Shown here piece after piece: positions 35,383 through 46,400 of a DNA stretch of 64,000 nt (its first letter is position 1; every line of letters begins with the position of its first letter). Made by a program: the position numbers and the translations under genes. Source of the DNA: Streptomyces sp. NBC_00690 (lineage in GTDB: Bacteria; Actinomycetota; Actinomycetes; Streptomycetales; Streptomycetaceae); NCBI RefSeq assembly GCF_036226685.1, contig NZ_CP109009.1:8521501-8585500 (forward strand). The letters run 5' to 3'. Below the pieces are notes generated by a model. That model had not been told where the DNA came from. It saw only the letters and a list, made by a program, of their open reading frames with translations, and searched no databases.

Positions 35383-38298
35383 ATGGCAGCGTTGATCCTC
35401 GCCCACTTCCTCGTCGCCGTCTGCGCGGGTCCCCTCGTGGCGCGGCAGGGAACCAGGGCGTTCTACGTACTGGCGGTGCCGCCGGCCGTCGCCCTGGCAT
35501 GGGCCATCACCCGCTGCGGCGATGCGGCAGCCGGCGGGTCCGGAACCTCCTCGCTGCCCTGGCTTCCGGCCTACGAGGTGTCGCTGGCGTTCCGTTGGGA
35601 TGCACTCGGGCTGCTCATGGTGGTACTCGCCGCCGGGGTGGGGGCGCTCGTACTGCTCTACTGCACGCGGTACTTCTCCGACGACACCCCCCTGCTGGGA
35701 CGCTTCGCGGGCAACCTCCTGGCGTTCGCCGGAGCCATGCTCGGACTCGTCCTCGCCGATGACCTGGTGGTGCTCTACGTCTTCTGGGAGCTGACCACCG
35801 TCTTCTCCTACCTGTTGATCGGCCACGGCAGCGAGCGCAAGCAGAACCGTCGATCGGCACTCCAAGCCCTGACGGTCACCACCTTCGGCGGGCTCGCCAT
35901 GCTCGTCGGCTTTCTGATGCTGGGCCACGCCGCCGGTACCTACCGGATCTCGGACCTCGTCGCCCACCCCCCTGAGCCGTCCGGGACTGTGTCGGCGGCG
36001 ATCGTCCTCGTACTCCTGGGCGCCCTGTCCAAATCAGCGGTCTGGCCCTTCAGCGTGTGGCTGCCCAACGCCATGGCCGCCCCCACCCCAGTGAGCGCCT
36101 ATCTCCACGCCGCCGCGATGGTGAAGGCGGGCATCTATCTGATCGCACGGCTGGCACCCGCGTTCGCGGACACCCCGCCCTGGCGGCCCATGCTCCTGGT
36201 GCTGGGCTCCGCCACGATACTCCTCGGCGGCTGGCGAGCCCTGCGGCTCAACGACCTCAAACTCGTCCTCGCCTACGGCACCGTCAGCCAACTGGGCTTC
36301 CTCACCGTGCTGGCCGGCGCCGGCTACCGCGACGCCGCACTCGCCGCCGCCACCATGATCGTGGCGCACGCCCTGTTCAAAGCGCCGCTGTTCCTGGTCA
36401 CCGGAATCGTCGAACACGCCACGGGCACCCGAGACCTACGAGAACTGTCCGGAGTCGGGCGGGCGCTACCCGCGGTCGCCGCGGTCGCCGTCATCGCCGG
36501 GGCCTCCATGGCCGGGCTGCCACCCCTGCTGGGATTCGCCGCCAAGGAAGCGGCGTTCACCGCGCTGGAGAGCGGGAGCGCCGCCGACCGCTGGGCACTC
36601 GCCGCCGTGGTCATCGGCTCTGCGCTCACCTTCGGCTACACGCTCCGCTTCCTCTGGGGCGCCTTCGCACACAAACCCGGACTCGCAAAAACGCCGGTAC
36701 GACCGGTCGGCCCGGCCTTCCTCGGACCTCCCGCCCTGCTCGCCGCAGCCTGTGTGGTGCTCGGGCCCGGTGTCGTCTGGCTCGACCCGCTCACCGGCGC
36801 CTACGCAGCGGCCTTCCCCGCCCCTGCACACCCCTACCACCTCTCGCTCTGGCACGGACTGGGCACGGCCCTGCTGTTGTCGGGGGCCGCCTGGGCGGGC
36901 GGTCTGGCGCTCTTCGTCCTGCGAGCGCCCGTCGTGCGGCTGGCCCGTCGGGTCGCCTGGCCGACCGCCGACCGCGCCTACGGTCTGGTCCTCCTGGGGT
37001 TGGAGCGCCTCTCCCTCCAGGTCACCGGCTTCTTCCAACGCGGATCGCTCTCCGTCTACCTCGCCACCGTGCTGCTCGTGATGCTGGTGGGCCAACTCAC
37101 CGTCCTCGCGGTGGACCAGCCGTGGACCGGCGCCGCACCCCCACGGCTGTGGGACGCCCCCGTACAGGCCGTGATCGCCCTCCTCACCTGCACCGCGGCG
37201 CTGTTGTGCCTGACCGTGCACCGACGGATGAAAGCCGTGGTCCTGGCCGGTATGACCGGATACGGCACGGCTCTGCTCTTCGTCGTCCACGGCGCCCCCG
37301 ACCTGGCGCTCACCCAGTTCTGTGTGGAGACGGTCTCCCTCCTGGTGTTCGTCCTCGTACTGCGCCGGATGCCGGTCTACTTCCAGGAGAACATCCCCCG
37401 TCGACGACTCCTGTTGCGCGTGCCGCTCTCCCTCGCCTCCGCGGCGACCATCTCGGTCGTCCTCTGGGTGGTGGCAGCCGCCCGTCGCGCCGACCCCGCG
37501 GGCGGAGCCCTCGTCCAGGCGACCGCCGAGCACGGGGTGAAGGACGTCGTGGCGACGATCCTCGTGGAGTTCAGGGCCTGGGACACCCTCGGTGAATCAG
37601 CCGTGCTCGCGGTCGCCGCGGTGGGCGTGACCAGCCTGGTCTACCTCCACCGACGCACCGAGTCGCCCGACGACTTCGCCTACGAGGCACGCACCGGACC
37701 GGGCACGCCGGACGCTCCCAGCGCCTGGACGATCGGCTCCCGGATCATCACCCCCGAGCCCGACCCCGCCGACACCGCACCCGAACGCACCTGGCTCGCC
37801 GCGGGACGCACCCTCTCGCCCGAATACCGGTCCGTGGTCTTCGAGGTCGTCGCCCGACTGGTCTTCCACCCCATCCTCGTCCTCTCCCTCTACCTGCTGT
37901 TCTGCGCCGAGAACCTCCCGGGCGGCGGCTTCGTCGCCGGGCTCGTGGCGGGGGTGGCGATGATGGCCCGCTATCTCGCCGGCGGACGCCACGAACTCGC
38001 CGAAGCCGCCCCCGGCCACCCCGGACTCCTCGCCGGGATCGGGCTCCTGCTCTCCTCCGGAGTGGCCCTCCTCGGACTCGTCGAAGGCACCGCGCTCCAC
38101 CCCTTCTCGTACGAAGGACACCTTCCGGTGTTCGGCCACTTCCACATCGGCACGCCCCTCTTCTTCGACGCCGGTGTCTACCTCCTGGTCCTCGGGGTGG
38201 TGCTGGACATCGTCAAGGCCCTCGGCGGTCGGGTCGATCGACAGATCGAGCGAGAGGCCGCGCTGCGTGAAGCCGCCGATCCGGGGGAGGGCCGATGA
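35383..38298 (+). CDS. mrpA: Mrp antiporter subunit A with fused subunit-B domain
   Basis: A 971-aa membrane protein. The first two thirds are NuoL/MrpA-like: conserved FWELTTVFSYLLIG, then WLPNAMAAPTPVSAYLHAA with lysine in AAMVKAGIYL. It continues with the MrpA C-terminal helices (GAPDLALTQFCVETVSL) and a terminal MnhB-like domain (FHPILVLSLYLLF, FDAGVYLLVLGVVLDIVKALGG). It forms the main Na+/H+ translocating unit of the plasma-membrane Mrp complex. No separate mrpB gene exists, consistent with the fusion. GGAG precedes ATG. Overlaps mrpC by four bases. Confidence 0.92.
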   Translation: MAALILAHFLVAVCAGPLVARQGTRAFYVLAVPPAVALAWAITRCGDAAAGGSGTSSLPWLPAYEVSLAFRWDALGLLMVVLAAGVGALVLLYCTRYFSDDTPLLGRFAGNLLAFAGAMLGLVLADDLVVLYVFWELTTVFSYLLIGHGSERKQNRRSALQALTVTTFGGLAMLVGFLMLGHAAGTYRISDLVAHPPEPSGTVSAAIVLVLLGALSKSAVWPFSVWLPNAMAAPTPVSAYLHAAAMVKAGIYLIARLAPAFADTPPWRPMLLVLGSATILLGGWRALRLNDLKLVLAYGTVSQLGFLTVLAGAGYRDAALAAATMIVAHALFKAPLFLVTGIVEHATGTRDLRELSGVGRALPAVAAVAVIAGASMAGLPPLLGFAAKEAAFTALESGSAADRWALAAVVIGSALTFGYTLRFLWGAFAHKPGLAKTPVRPVGPAFLGPPALLAAACVVLGPGVVWLDPLTGAYAAAFPAPAHPYHLSLWHGLGTALLLSGAAWAGGLALFVLRAPVVRLARRVAWPTADRAYGLVLLGLERLSLQVTGFFQRGSLSVYLATVLLVMLVGQLTVLAVDQPWTGAAPPRLWDAPVQAVIALLTCTAALLCLTVHRRMKAVVLAGMTGYGTALLFVVHGAPDLALTQFCVETVSLLVFVLVLRRMPVYFQENIPRRRLLLRVPLSLASAATISVVLWVVAAARRADPAGGALVQATAEHGVKDVVATILVEFRAWDTLGESAVLAVAAVGVTSLVYLHRRTESPDDFAYEARTGPGTPDAPSAWTIGSRIITPEPDPADTAPERTWLAAGRTLSPEYRSVVFEVVARLVFHPILVLSLYLLFCAENLPGGGFVAGLVAGVAMMARYLAGGRHELAEAAPGHPGLLAGIGLLLSSGVALLGLVEGTALHPFSYEGHLPVFGHFHIGTPLFFDAGVYLLVLGVVLDIVKALGGRVDRQIEREAALREAADPGEGR

Positions 38299-38897
38299 CC
38301 GTCAGCCTCACCCTCCTGGTCACGGCGGGCGTGTTGTGCGCCGCGGGCGGAGTGCTGCTGCTGATGCGTGCCCTCAGCCGCATCCTCATCGGAGCCGTCA
38401 TCCTCAGCAACGGCATCAACATCCTGATGCTCGCCGCCAGCGGGGCCGCAGGTCAGGCCCCCTTGCTCTACCGAAAAGTACCGCTGGCCGACGTCAGTGA
38501 CCCGCTGCCGCAGGCGATCGCCCTCACCGCCATCGTCATCACACTCGCCACCACGGCTTTCCTGCTCTCGATGGCCTACCGCAGCCAGCGCGTCAGCGGC
38601 ACGGACGAGGTCCAGGACGACATCGAGGACCGCCGTGTCACACTCCGCGCCGAAGTGCAGGAGGAACGCGCGGCACTGAGGGAACGCCATGGCCCGCGAG
38701 GCCGTGGGCCCGAAGGCGATCGGGCCGAGTACCGCACCGAACGCCGCAGGCTGCGAGGCGTACTGAGGGAGGACCGGGCCTTCCAGGCCAGAGCCCGGGA
38801 CGCCTCGGGCGACCTGTGGAACGACATCCTCGGTGAGGACCCGGTCGACCCGGAGCCTCCCCACCCCGCCGACGTCACCGCGGAGGGCCCCCGATGA
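38295..38897 (+). CDS. mrpC: Mrp antiporter subunit C with long C-terminal tail
   Basis: A 200-aa NuoK-like protein. Three helices with the conserved stretch LIGAVILSNGINILML fill the first 100 residues. The rest is a charged, Arg/Glu-rich tail (around residues 110-200) that standard MrpC proteins of about 115-130 aa lack. It starts within mrpA (ATGA overlap) and overlaps mrpD. Confidence 0.9.
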   Translation: MTVSLTLLVTAGVLCAAGGVLLLMRALSRILIGAVILSNGINILMLAASGAAGQAPLLYRKVPLADVSDPLPQAIALTAIVITLATTAFLLSMAYRSQRVSGTDEVQDDIEDRRVTLRAEVQEERAALRERHGPRGRGPEGDRAEYRTERRRLRGVLREDRAFQARARDASGDLWNDILGEDPVDPEPPHPADVTAEGPR

Positions 38898-40552
38898 ACG
38901 CGCTCGTACCCCTGCCCGTGCTCCTGCCGCTGCTCGCCTCCGGCGGTGAACTGGCCCTCGGCATCCGCTTTCCCCGCGGTCAGCGGATCGTCAGCGTCGT
39001 CGTTCTCGCCGTTGTCCTCGGGCTCTCCGTGACACTGTTGATCGGGGCCGAGACCGACGGTCCGATCGTGGTGCACCTCGGCGACTTTGTGCCTCCCCTC
39101 GGCATCACCCTCGTCGCGGACAGGCTCTCCGGACTGATGCTCACCGTGTCATCGGCCGTCACCCTCTGCGTCCTCCTCTACTCCCTGGGCCAGGGTATGG
39201 CCGACCGGGACGACCGCACCCCCCTCGCCGTCTTCCACCCCGCCTATCTGCTGCTGGTCGCTGGAGTCTCCTGCACCTTCCTCGCCGGCGACCTCGTCAA
39301 CCTCTACGTCGGCTTCGAGATCATGCTGGTCGCCAGCTTCGTCCTGCTCACCATCGGCGGGACTGCCTCACGGGTCAGGGCCGGCTCCACCTACGTCGTG
39401 GTGTCGCTGATCTCCTCGATGATCTTCTTCACCGCGATCGCCCTGACCTACGCCGCAGCCGGCACGGTGAACCTCGCCCAACTCGCCGTACGGCTCGAAG
39501 ACCTCTCCATCGGCGTGCGCACCCTGCTCGAAGCGATGCTGCTGACCGTTTTCGCCGTGAAGGCGGCGGTGTTCCCGCTCGGGGCCTGGCTGCCCGACTC
39601 GTACCCCACCGCCCCCGCCCCGGTGACCGCGGTCTTCGCCGGCCTGCTCACCAAGGTCGGCGTCTACTGCATGCTCCGCACCGAGACCCTGCTGTTCCCC
39701 GGCAACCGACTGGGCCACCTCCTGCTCGCCGCCGCACTCGCCTCGCTGATGATCGGCATCCTCGGCGCGGTCGCCCAGACCGACCTCAAGCGAGTGCTGT
39801 CCTTCGTCCTGATCAGCCACATCGGCTACATGATCTTCGGTATCGGCCTCGGCTCCCGCGCCGGAATCGGCGGTGCGATCGTCTACGTCGTCCACCACAT
39901 CACCGTGCAGACCGCGCTGTTCCTGGTCGCCGGACTCATCGAACGCCGCAGCGGAACCACCGAACTCACGCGCGTCGGCGGACTGGCCAAGGCCGCACCC
40001 GCGCTGGCCGCGCTGTTCTTCCTGCCCGCGCTCAACCTCGCCGGAATCCCACCGATGTCCGGGTTCATCGGCAAACTCCAACTCCTGCGGGCCGGTGTGG
40101 CAGCCGGGGGCCCATGGGCCTACACCCTGGTCGCCGCGGCCTCCGTGACGAGCCTGCTCACCCTCTATGTGATGGCCAAGGTGTGGAACCTCGCGTTCTG
40201 GCGTGCCGCACCACGCGACCATCCGATGCGCGGCACGGTCCTCGAAGAACAGGACATCGCCGATGACCTGGGCGATGACGACATCGACAGCAACACCGAC
40301 GCCGGGCCCGTCGGGAACGGCGCCACGCCATCGGGGCCGGCCGGACAAGCGGTCACCGCGACCCTCTCCGGTCGAGCCATCACCACCACGACCGACCGGC
40401 TGCCCCGGACCATGACCTGGGCGACGGCAGCCCTGGTACTGCTGTCCCTCGCGTACACCCTGCTCGGCGACCCATTCACCTCGCTCGCCGAACGCACGGC
40501 CGGTGAACTCCTCCAACGCTCCCCCTACATCGAGGCGGTCCTCGGCCGATGA
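38894..40552 (+). CDS. mrpD: Mrp antiporter subunit D
   Basis: A 552-aa NuoM/NuoN-like subunit. The helix-5 Glu is in YVGFEIMLVASFVLL, the helix-7 Lys in VKAAVFPLGAWLPDSYPTAPAPVTAVFAG (positions split across two helices). Between about residues 440 and 500 there is an acidic insertion (DDLGDDDIDSNTD) followed by a G/A/T-rich linker, not expected in the core fold. Start overlaps mrpC. Confidence 0.92.
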   Translation: MNALVPLPVLLPLLASGGELALGIRFPRGQRIVSVVVLAVVLGLSVTLLIGAETDGPIVVHLGDFVPPLGITLVADRLSGLMLTVSSAVTLCVLLYSLGQGMADRDDRTPLAVFHPAYLLLVAGVSCTFLAGDLVNLYVGFEIMLVASFVLLTIGGTASRVRAGSTYVVVSLISSMIFFTAIALTYAAAGTVNLAQLAVRLEDLSIGVRTLLEAMLLTVFAVKAAVFPLGAWLPDSYPTAPAPVTAVFAGLLTKVGVYCMLRTETLLFPGNRLGHLLLAAALASLMIGILGAVAQTDLKRVLSFVLISHIGYMIFGIGLGSRAGIGGAIVYVVHHITVQTALFLVAGLIERRSGTTELTRVGGLAKAAPALAALFFLPALNLAGIPPMSGFIGKLQLLRAGVAAGGPWAYTLVAAASVTSLLTLYVMAKVWNLAFWRAAPRDHPMRGTVLEEQDIADDLGDDDIDSNTDAGPVGNGATPSGPAGQAVTATLSGRAITTTTDRLPRTMTWATAALVLLSLAYTLLGDPFTSLAERTAGELLQRSPYIEAVLGR

Positions 40553-40559
40553 CGTCCGC

Positions 40560-41165
40560 ATGATCTCCCTGTCCTTCCGCGACCCCGAACTGCCGCGGTT
40601 CAGCTGTGCGGTGGTGGGGCGGCGGCGCCGGGTTCTCGACCTACCGCTGATCGCCTGGCTCACCGTTGTCTGGACCCTGCTGTGGGGCACGCTGACCTGG
40701 GCGAACCTGATCACAGGAGCCCTGGTAGCCGTGGTGGTGTGTCTGGTCTTCCCGCTCCCTGTGGTCAACATCGGCCTACGGTTGCATCCATTGGGCATCG
40801 TGCGGCTGGCGATCCACCTGTTGTGGGACATGTACACCTCCGGGCTGCGCGTGGCCCGCCCCATGCTCGACAGCCGGCCCTATCGCGCCGCCGTACTGGC
40901 GATCCCCCTGCGCTGTCGCACCGATCTGATGCTGACCGCCACCGCGATCGCCGTCTCCAACGTTCCCGACGGCTCTGTCGTCGAAGTGCGCCGCTCCAAC
41001 GCCACCCTGTTCGTCCACATCCTGGAGGCGGACCACATCGATGCCGCAGCCCGCGCCCGACGATCGGTGTGGCGCATGGAAGAACTGATGGTCCGGGCGT
41101 TCGGAGACCGGGACGAGATCGACCGCGTACGGGAAGCACCGCCAGGACAGGAGGGCGACCGGTGA
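40560..41165 (+). CDS. mrpE: Mrp antiporter subunit E
   Basis: A 201-aa MnhE protein with two N-terminal helices, then the typical RTDLMLTATAIAVSNVPDGSV segment (wording in this protein: TDLMLTATAIAVSNVPDGS) and a C-terminal cytoplasmic domain. It follows mrpD after seven bases and overlaps mrpF by four. Confidence 0.9.
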   Translation: MISLSFRDPELPRFSCAVVGRRRRVLDLPLIAWLTVVWTLLWGTLTWANLITGALVAVVVCLVFPLPVVNIGLRLHPLGIVRLAIHLLWDMYTSGLRVARPMLDSRPYRAAVLAIPLRCRTDLMLTATAIAVSNVPDGSVVEVRRSNATLFVHILEADHIDAAARARRSVWRMEELMVRAFGDRDEIDRVREAPPGQEGDR

Positions 41166-41479
41166 GCACGGCACAACACTTGGACCGGGCACTCCTCGTT
41201 GCCGCGGCGGTGATGATCCTCCTCGCCGGTGCCATGGTGCTGTTCCGGGTCTGGCGGGGACCCTCCATGCTGGACCGGGCGATGGCCCTGGACGTCTGTG
41301 CGGCGCTGATGATCGCGGGCATCGGCGTACGGGCCGCGCTCACCCGGGATTCCTACTACTTCCCGAGCATGCTGGTCCTCGCCTTCCTCGGGTTCACCGG
41401 CTCGGTCGGCATCGCGCGCTTCATCGCCGTCCGCGACCGGGCACCGGACCGGCCTCGATCAGGTGAGGAGAACCGGTGA
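41162..41479 (+). CDS. mrpF: Mrp antiporter subunit F
   Basis: A 105-aa, three-helix MnhF protein with the family's RVWRGPSMLDRAMALD motif after the first helix. GTG start overlapping the mrpE stop; its own stop overlaps mrpG. Confidence 0.92.
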   Translation: MSTAQHLDRALLVAAAVMILLAGAMVLFRVWRGPSMLDRAMALDVCAALMIAGIGVRAALTRDSYYFPSMLVLAFLGFTGSVGIARFIAVRDRAPDRPRSGEENR

Positions 41480-41850
41480 GCGGCTGGGCACAGACCGCGG
41501 ACACCGCGGGAGCGGTACTGCTCTTCGTCGGTGCCGCGTTCAACCTGGTGGGTGCCATCGGCATGCTGCGGTTGCCCGATGTGCTCTCGCGCACCCACGC
41601 GGCCACCTACCCCCAGGCGGTGGGGATGCTCCTGGTGTTGGTGGGCGTGGCACTGAGGCTGCGCAGCGGCATCGACCTCGGTACGTTGGGACTCATCGGC
41701 TTCTTCCAGTTGTTGACCGGGCCCGTCGCCGCCCATCTGGTGGCACGGGTCGCCTACCGCACCGGGCATGTGGGCCGCGAGGGACTGCTCTATGACGAAT
41801 TGGACGAGCAACTGAGCAGACGGCCCCCCGACAGCCAGGCGTCGCCCTAG
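41476..41850 (+). CDS. mrpG: Mrp antiporter subunit G
   Basis: A 124-aa MnhG protein: GAAFNLVGAIGMLRLPDVLSR and THAATYPQAVGMLLVLVG are diagnostic. Last gene of the antiporter operon. It converges on an MFS exporter gene 87 bp away. Confidence 0.92.
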   Translation: MSGWAQTADTAGAVLLFVGAAFNLVGAIGMLRLPDVLSRTHAATYPQAVGMLLVLVGVALRLRSGIDLGTLGLIGFFQLLTGPVAAHLVARVAYRTGHVGREGLLYDELDEQLSRRPPDSQASP

Positions 41851-41937
41851 GCAGTGTCCGCAATATCCTGTATGCCGGCGACGGTGGGACGTGCCGGGCA
41901 GCCCGGATCGGTCGACTCATCGTCGCCGTTCCGCGGA

Positions 41938-43200
41938 TCAGGTGCCGGGTTCGGCGGGCGGTCGTCGTGTGGAGAAGTGACGGGCGCTGGGCACCAGGGC
42001 GGCGAGCGAGGGCGCCAGGAAGCAGATCAGTGCACAGACCGTCAGGACCGCTTCCGGGCCCCAGATGTCGATGGCGGGGGCGATCAGTGCGAGACCGATC
42101 GGCGCCAGCCCGTACGACAGCATGAAGTCCAGTGAGGAGACCCGGGCGAGCTTGTCCGGATCCACTTCCCGTTGGGTCGCCGTGAACCAGGGCACGTTGA
42201 ACAACTCGATGCCCAGCCCGGCCACGGCGTAGGCGGCGACCACCACGGTCGGATGCACCGGGAAGACCAGACTCAGCGGAGCGAAACCGTAGGCCGAGAG
42301 TGCAGCCAGAGCCGTCCAGCCCTCGGCGCGGGGGCGCCAGCGGGCGATGAGGAGGGCGCCGCCGAGCGCACCTGCCGTGTACGCGGTGGTCGCCGCGGCG
42401 AGGAGGACACCGGAGTCGTAGCGGTCCCGGCTGATCAGGGGTAGTGCCACTCCCGTCGCCGAGTAGCCGGTTGCGATGATCGCCGTCAGCGCGGCGAGGG
42501 TGGCCAGGAACCACGGATGGGCACGTGCCTCCCGCACCCCCTCGACGAACTCGTTCAGAAAGGGCCTAGGAAGCGGAGCAGGGCCAGGGCGCAACCGCTG
42601 CCCGGGACCCGGTGTCAGTGCGGCGACCAGCCAGAGCAGACCGACCCCCAGCAGCAGGGCCCGACTGCCGAGGACCACGGCGAACAGGGCGGTCAGCGTG
42701 GGGCCCGCCAGGGTGGTGATCCGTACGGCCAGGGTCATGGCGGCATTGGCCTGCTGTCTGCGGTCGGCGTTCACGACCTCTGCGGTGAGGGCCTGGAAGG
42801 CCGGCCGGCAGGCTCCTTGACCGGCCCCGGCGAGTGCCGCGGCAGCTGCCATGAGCGGCAGGGACCGTTCCAGACCGACGGCGAGCAGGGGAGCCGATGC
42901 GGCAGCGACCAACCCCGACCAGAAGACCACGGCTCGGCGGGAGTGCCGGTCGGCCAGCACACCACCGACGGGCACCGCACCGAGGAAGCCGACCGTACGG
43001 ACCGCGAGGAGTAGCCCCAACTCTCCTGCGGACAGTGCACGGTCGAGGACCGCGAGACCGAGGACGAACGGCAGCGCCCAGGTGGCGAGACCCGAGGCGG
43101 TGGCCCCCAACCACAGACGGAGGAAGGCACCCTCACGCAGCACGGAACGGGTCGGCGGTCCGGGTTCGGCGGTGGGGGCCGCCGGGGGTGTGGCTGTCAT
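41938..43200 (-). CDS. MFS exporter
   Basis: A 420-aa, 12-helix facilitator. It has the A-motif region GGVLADRHSRRAVVFW, the motif-C-like PAFQALTAEVVNADRRQQANAAM and WFTATQREVDPDKLARVSSLDF in the second half. It belongs to the same efflux branch as the protein at 23090-24379 (both end their second half with TQRE-P-LARVSS). Substrate unknown. Probably monocistronic. Confidence 0.82.
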   Translation of the reverse strand: MTATPPAAPTAEPGPPTRSVLREGAFLRLWLGATASGLATWALPFVLGLAVLDRALSAGELGLLLAVRTVGFLGAVPVGGVLADRHSRRAVVFWSGLVAAASAPLLAVGLERSLPLMAAAAALAGAGQGACRPAFQALTAEVVNADRRQQANAAMTLAVRITTLAGPTLTALFAVVLGSRALLLGVGLLWLVAALTPGPGQRLRPGPAPLPRPFLNEFVEGVREARAHPWFLATLAALTAIIATGYSATGVALPLISRDRYDSGVLLAAATTAYTAGALGGALLIARWRPRAEGWTALAALSAYGFAPLSLVFPVHPTVVVAAYAVAGLGIELFNVPWFTATQREVDPDKLARVSSLDFMLSYGLAPIGLALIAPAIDIWGPEAVLTVCALICFLAPSLAALVPSARHFSTRRPPAEPGT

Positions 43201-43430
43201 CGCCTGCCGCTCCTGTCATGGGTGATGGTCGGCTGTCGGCCGGTGCGGCAGCAAGGCGGGGCGTACGCGGTAACCCGGCTGCACAGGATGGGAACTGATC
43301 CGGCGTGCGCACGTGCCGGACACCGCAAGACGCGGTGTCGAGGGGCCGGATGAGAGGGGCGGTCTCCTGTCGGAATCCATCGTGCGGTCGGACTCGCGCC
43401 CCCTGACCCGTGCCGTGTCGAACCGCGGTT

Positions 43431-46400
43431 TCAGCAGATGCCCCGGTACGGGAGGTCCGGCACATAGGCCCTCCACTCCTTGTGCGACAGGCCACCGCGC
43501 GCTCGTTCGCAGACGTGCTCGACGACCCGATTCGGGTCGATCGGATGGGTGCTGGGCGGACTGTGACTGCCCCTGACGGTCAGGGTGTCGCCCCGGGCGC
43601 TGAAGGTCAGGGACTGCACCGGGTCGCCCGCCGTCAACAGCGGAGTCCCCAGTGCCTCACCGGAGGCCGTGTCCCAGAGTCGGACGGACCCGCGGGCACC
43701 GCCGGATGCCAGGACACGACCGTCGGGGGAGTAGGCCAGGGCAGTGACCGCTTCGGTGTCCTTGGGCGAGGAGCCCTTGGTGGTTGCCTGGAGCGTGGCG
43801 AACCGCTGCTCGTGCGCCCGATCCCAGATGGTGACCCAACCCGTCGCGCTCCCGAGTGCCATGCGATCGGCTTTCCCCGGGGCGAAGGCCATCGCGGTGG
43901 GAAGCTCGGTGGACGGGTCCGCCGATGGGGCCGACTCCGTCGTGGTGCTGTCCGTCGGATCCAGGGAGTGCCCGAGGACCAGGGTGCGGACCACTGGCTC
44001 GGAACCCTCCTCGATGAAGCGGATCACCCGGTTCGACTGATCGAGACCCAGCGAATGCACCCGGTGTCTCAACGAGTACCGATAGACGGGTGCCGAGATG
44101 TTCGAGAGGCGCCAGACGAGGATCTCCTGATTGTCGGCGGTGACGAGGAAGGCACCGTCGTCGCTCACCTGTACGTCGTTGAGCCCGGACAGCTTCAGCG
44201 AGCCCAGCGTTCTGCCCCGGGCCAGGTCCCAGATCTGCAATCGGGTGTCCGTGACCATGACCAGCCGGTTGACGGGTGACGGTACGAGGCTCCCCAGCGC
44301 CCCTGCGGCGCAGGCGCTGCGGGAGACGACTTCCGAACGGGGCAGTACGGCGCGGTGGAGCGGGCGTAGACGCCATGCCTCCAAGGTGCCGGAGGGGGTG
44401 CAGAACAGGATGCTTCGACCGTCCTTGCTCAGGGTCGACCGCGGGATCTTCCCGCTGCGGTGGAACAACCGTCGCTGCCGAGGGACGTCCCAGACGCTGA
44501 GCGATGTGTTCGATCGGGTGGCGATCGTATGGCGGTAGGGGCCGGTCACCGAGACGACGTCCTCGGTGGCGAAGGGCAGCCCCACCACCGTTCCCAAGGT
44601 GTTGTCCCGGTGTTTGACCCGCCCGTTCGCCGTGGAGAGGAGGAGTTGGCGGCCGTCGGGCGAGTAGCCCATGACCTCCTCGGTGGCATCGAGGCGAAAG
44701 TGATGGGTCGTGGTGTGCTTGACCGTGTCCCACACGTGGACCCGGTCGTTCTCGTTGGTCAACAGGAAGCGGCTGTTGGGGCCGATCGGGGCGATCACCT
44801 CATGCCCCTTCGGTATCTCGAAGATGTCCTGCTCGCGTTGGGTGGCCGCGCCGAAGAGGGCGCTCTTCGCTTCCGCGGTGGCACTGATGTGCCAGGCGGC
44901 GACGCTGAGTCGCATCGCCGTCTGGGGGTCGCTGTACCGGAGGTTCTGCACCAGCGAGGCGAGGCGTCGTGAGGTCGACTCGGCATGGCGCTCGGCCCCC
45001 GCGCGGTCCCGCTGCCAGGCGGTCATCATGGCCACCAGGGTCAGCACCACCAGCACGGACACTGCGCCGATGAGGGCGCTCCTGCCCCTTCGCTGCCGCA
45101 CCGCGGCCGATGTGCTCGCCCGGAGGAACTCACGCTCCAGTTGGGTCAGTTCCGTGAACCGCTCACCGAAACGGAAGGACTCCTCCGCTTCAACGAGCCG
45201 CAACCCCCGGTAGAGAGCTCCCTCGTCGCGGTTCAACTCGTTCCAGGCCGCTGCCGCCTCGGTCAGGCGGCGATGGACCCGCAGCACTTGCCGCGCTTCA
45301 CCGATCCATCCGTTGAGTCGGGGCCAGGCGGTGATCAGGGCTTCGTGCGCGAGATCGACGGTCTGTCCGTCGAGGGTGATCAAACGGGCCGCGGCCAGCC
45401 TTTCGAGGACTACGGCCGTGTCCTGGGGGCCCGCCGCCCGTGACCGGTTGCTCCTTGCCGTAGAGGGAGCCCCCGTGTCCAGTTCGCTCCGCTGCACGGG
45501 ATGACGGGTGTCGGGCGTGCCGTCGCCGGGGGTGATCAGCCGCAACAGAATGCGCCGGGCGACAGCGGCCTGGGCGGGGGAGAGTTGGGAGTAGGCGTTC
45601 TCGGCGGTGGTGGCGATCGCCGAGCGCACTCCACCCACGGCGTCGTACGCGGACATGGTGAGCGTACGGCTCTTGCGTCCGCGCCAGGTCTCCAACAGCG
45701 CGTGGGACATCAAGGGCAGTCCGCCCGGCTCGCCGGCGATCTCGTCGACGATCCGTGCCGTCAGTTCTCGCTCGACCGTGAGTCCGGCCGCCAGTGCGGG
45801 TCTGGTCACCGCCTCGCGCAGTTCGTCGGGGGTCATGGGGCCGATGAGCAGGGTCGCGACCCGGAGGGCGTCGGCGAGCGAACGATCGTCGGCGCAACGT
45901 CCGTAGAAGTCGGCGCGGACGGCGATGACGATCCGGAGCCGGCTCGTGGGGTCGAGCGCGGCCAGCAGCCGCTCGATGAAGCGATTCCGTTCCTCGGCAT
46001 CGAGGCAGAGGGTGAAGAGCTCTTCGAACTGGTCGACGATGACGATGGTGTCCCCTGCACCGTCGGCGGCGGTGAACACCTCTGCATGGGTGCGCATCGG
46101 CCGCCCACCGGGGGCGAGGATCCTGATCGCCGCGGGGCGGTCCCCGTCATGATCCGACTCCCGTAGTTGCGGGACGAGCCCGGCCCGGAGCAGCGATGAC
46201 TTGCCGCTGCCCGAACTGCCGACGACCGCCACGATCCGGTGCGCGGCGACGAGGGCGACGAGATCGCGCGTCTGCGCGCTCCTACCGAAGAACCGGTCCG
46301 CGTCATCCGGCTCGAAGCGCGCCAGACCGCGGTACGGCGGCTCGGACGAGGTGCTCGCCCCGATTCGGAGAGCGGACTCCTGCTCCGCCGCCTCGCGCCA

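Noticed and set aside
39368..40864. A 498-codon minus-strand frame across mrpD and mrpE
   Set aside because: Antisense to a clear antiporter operon with overlapping genes.
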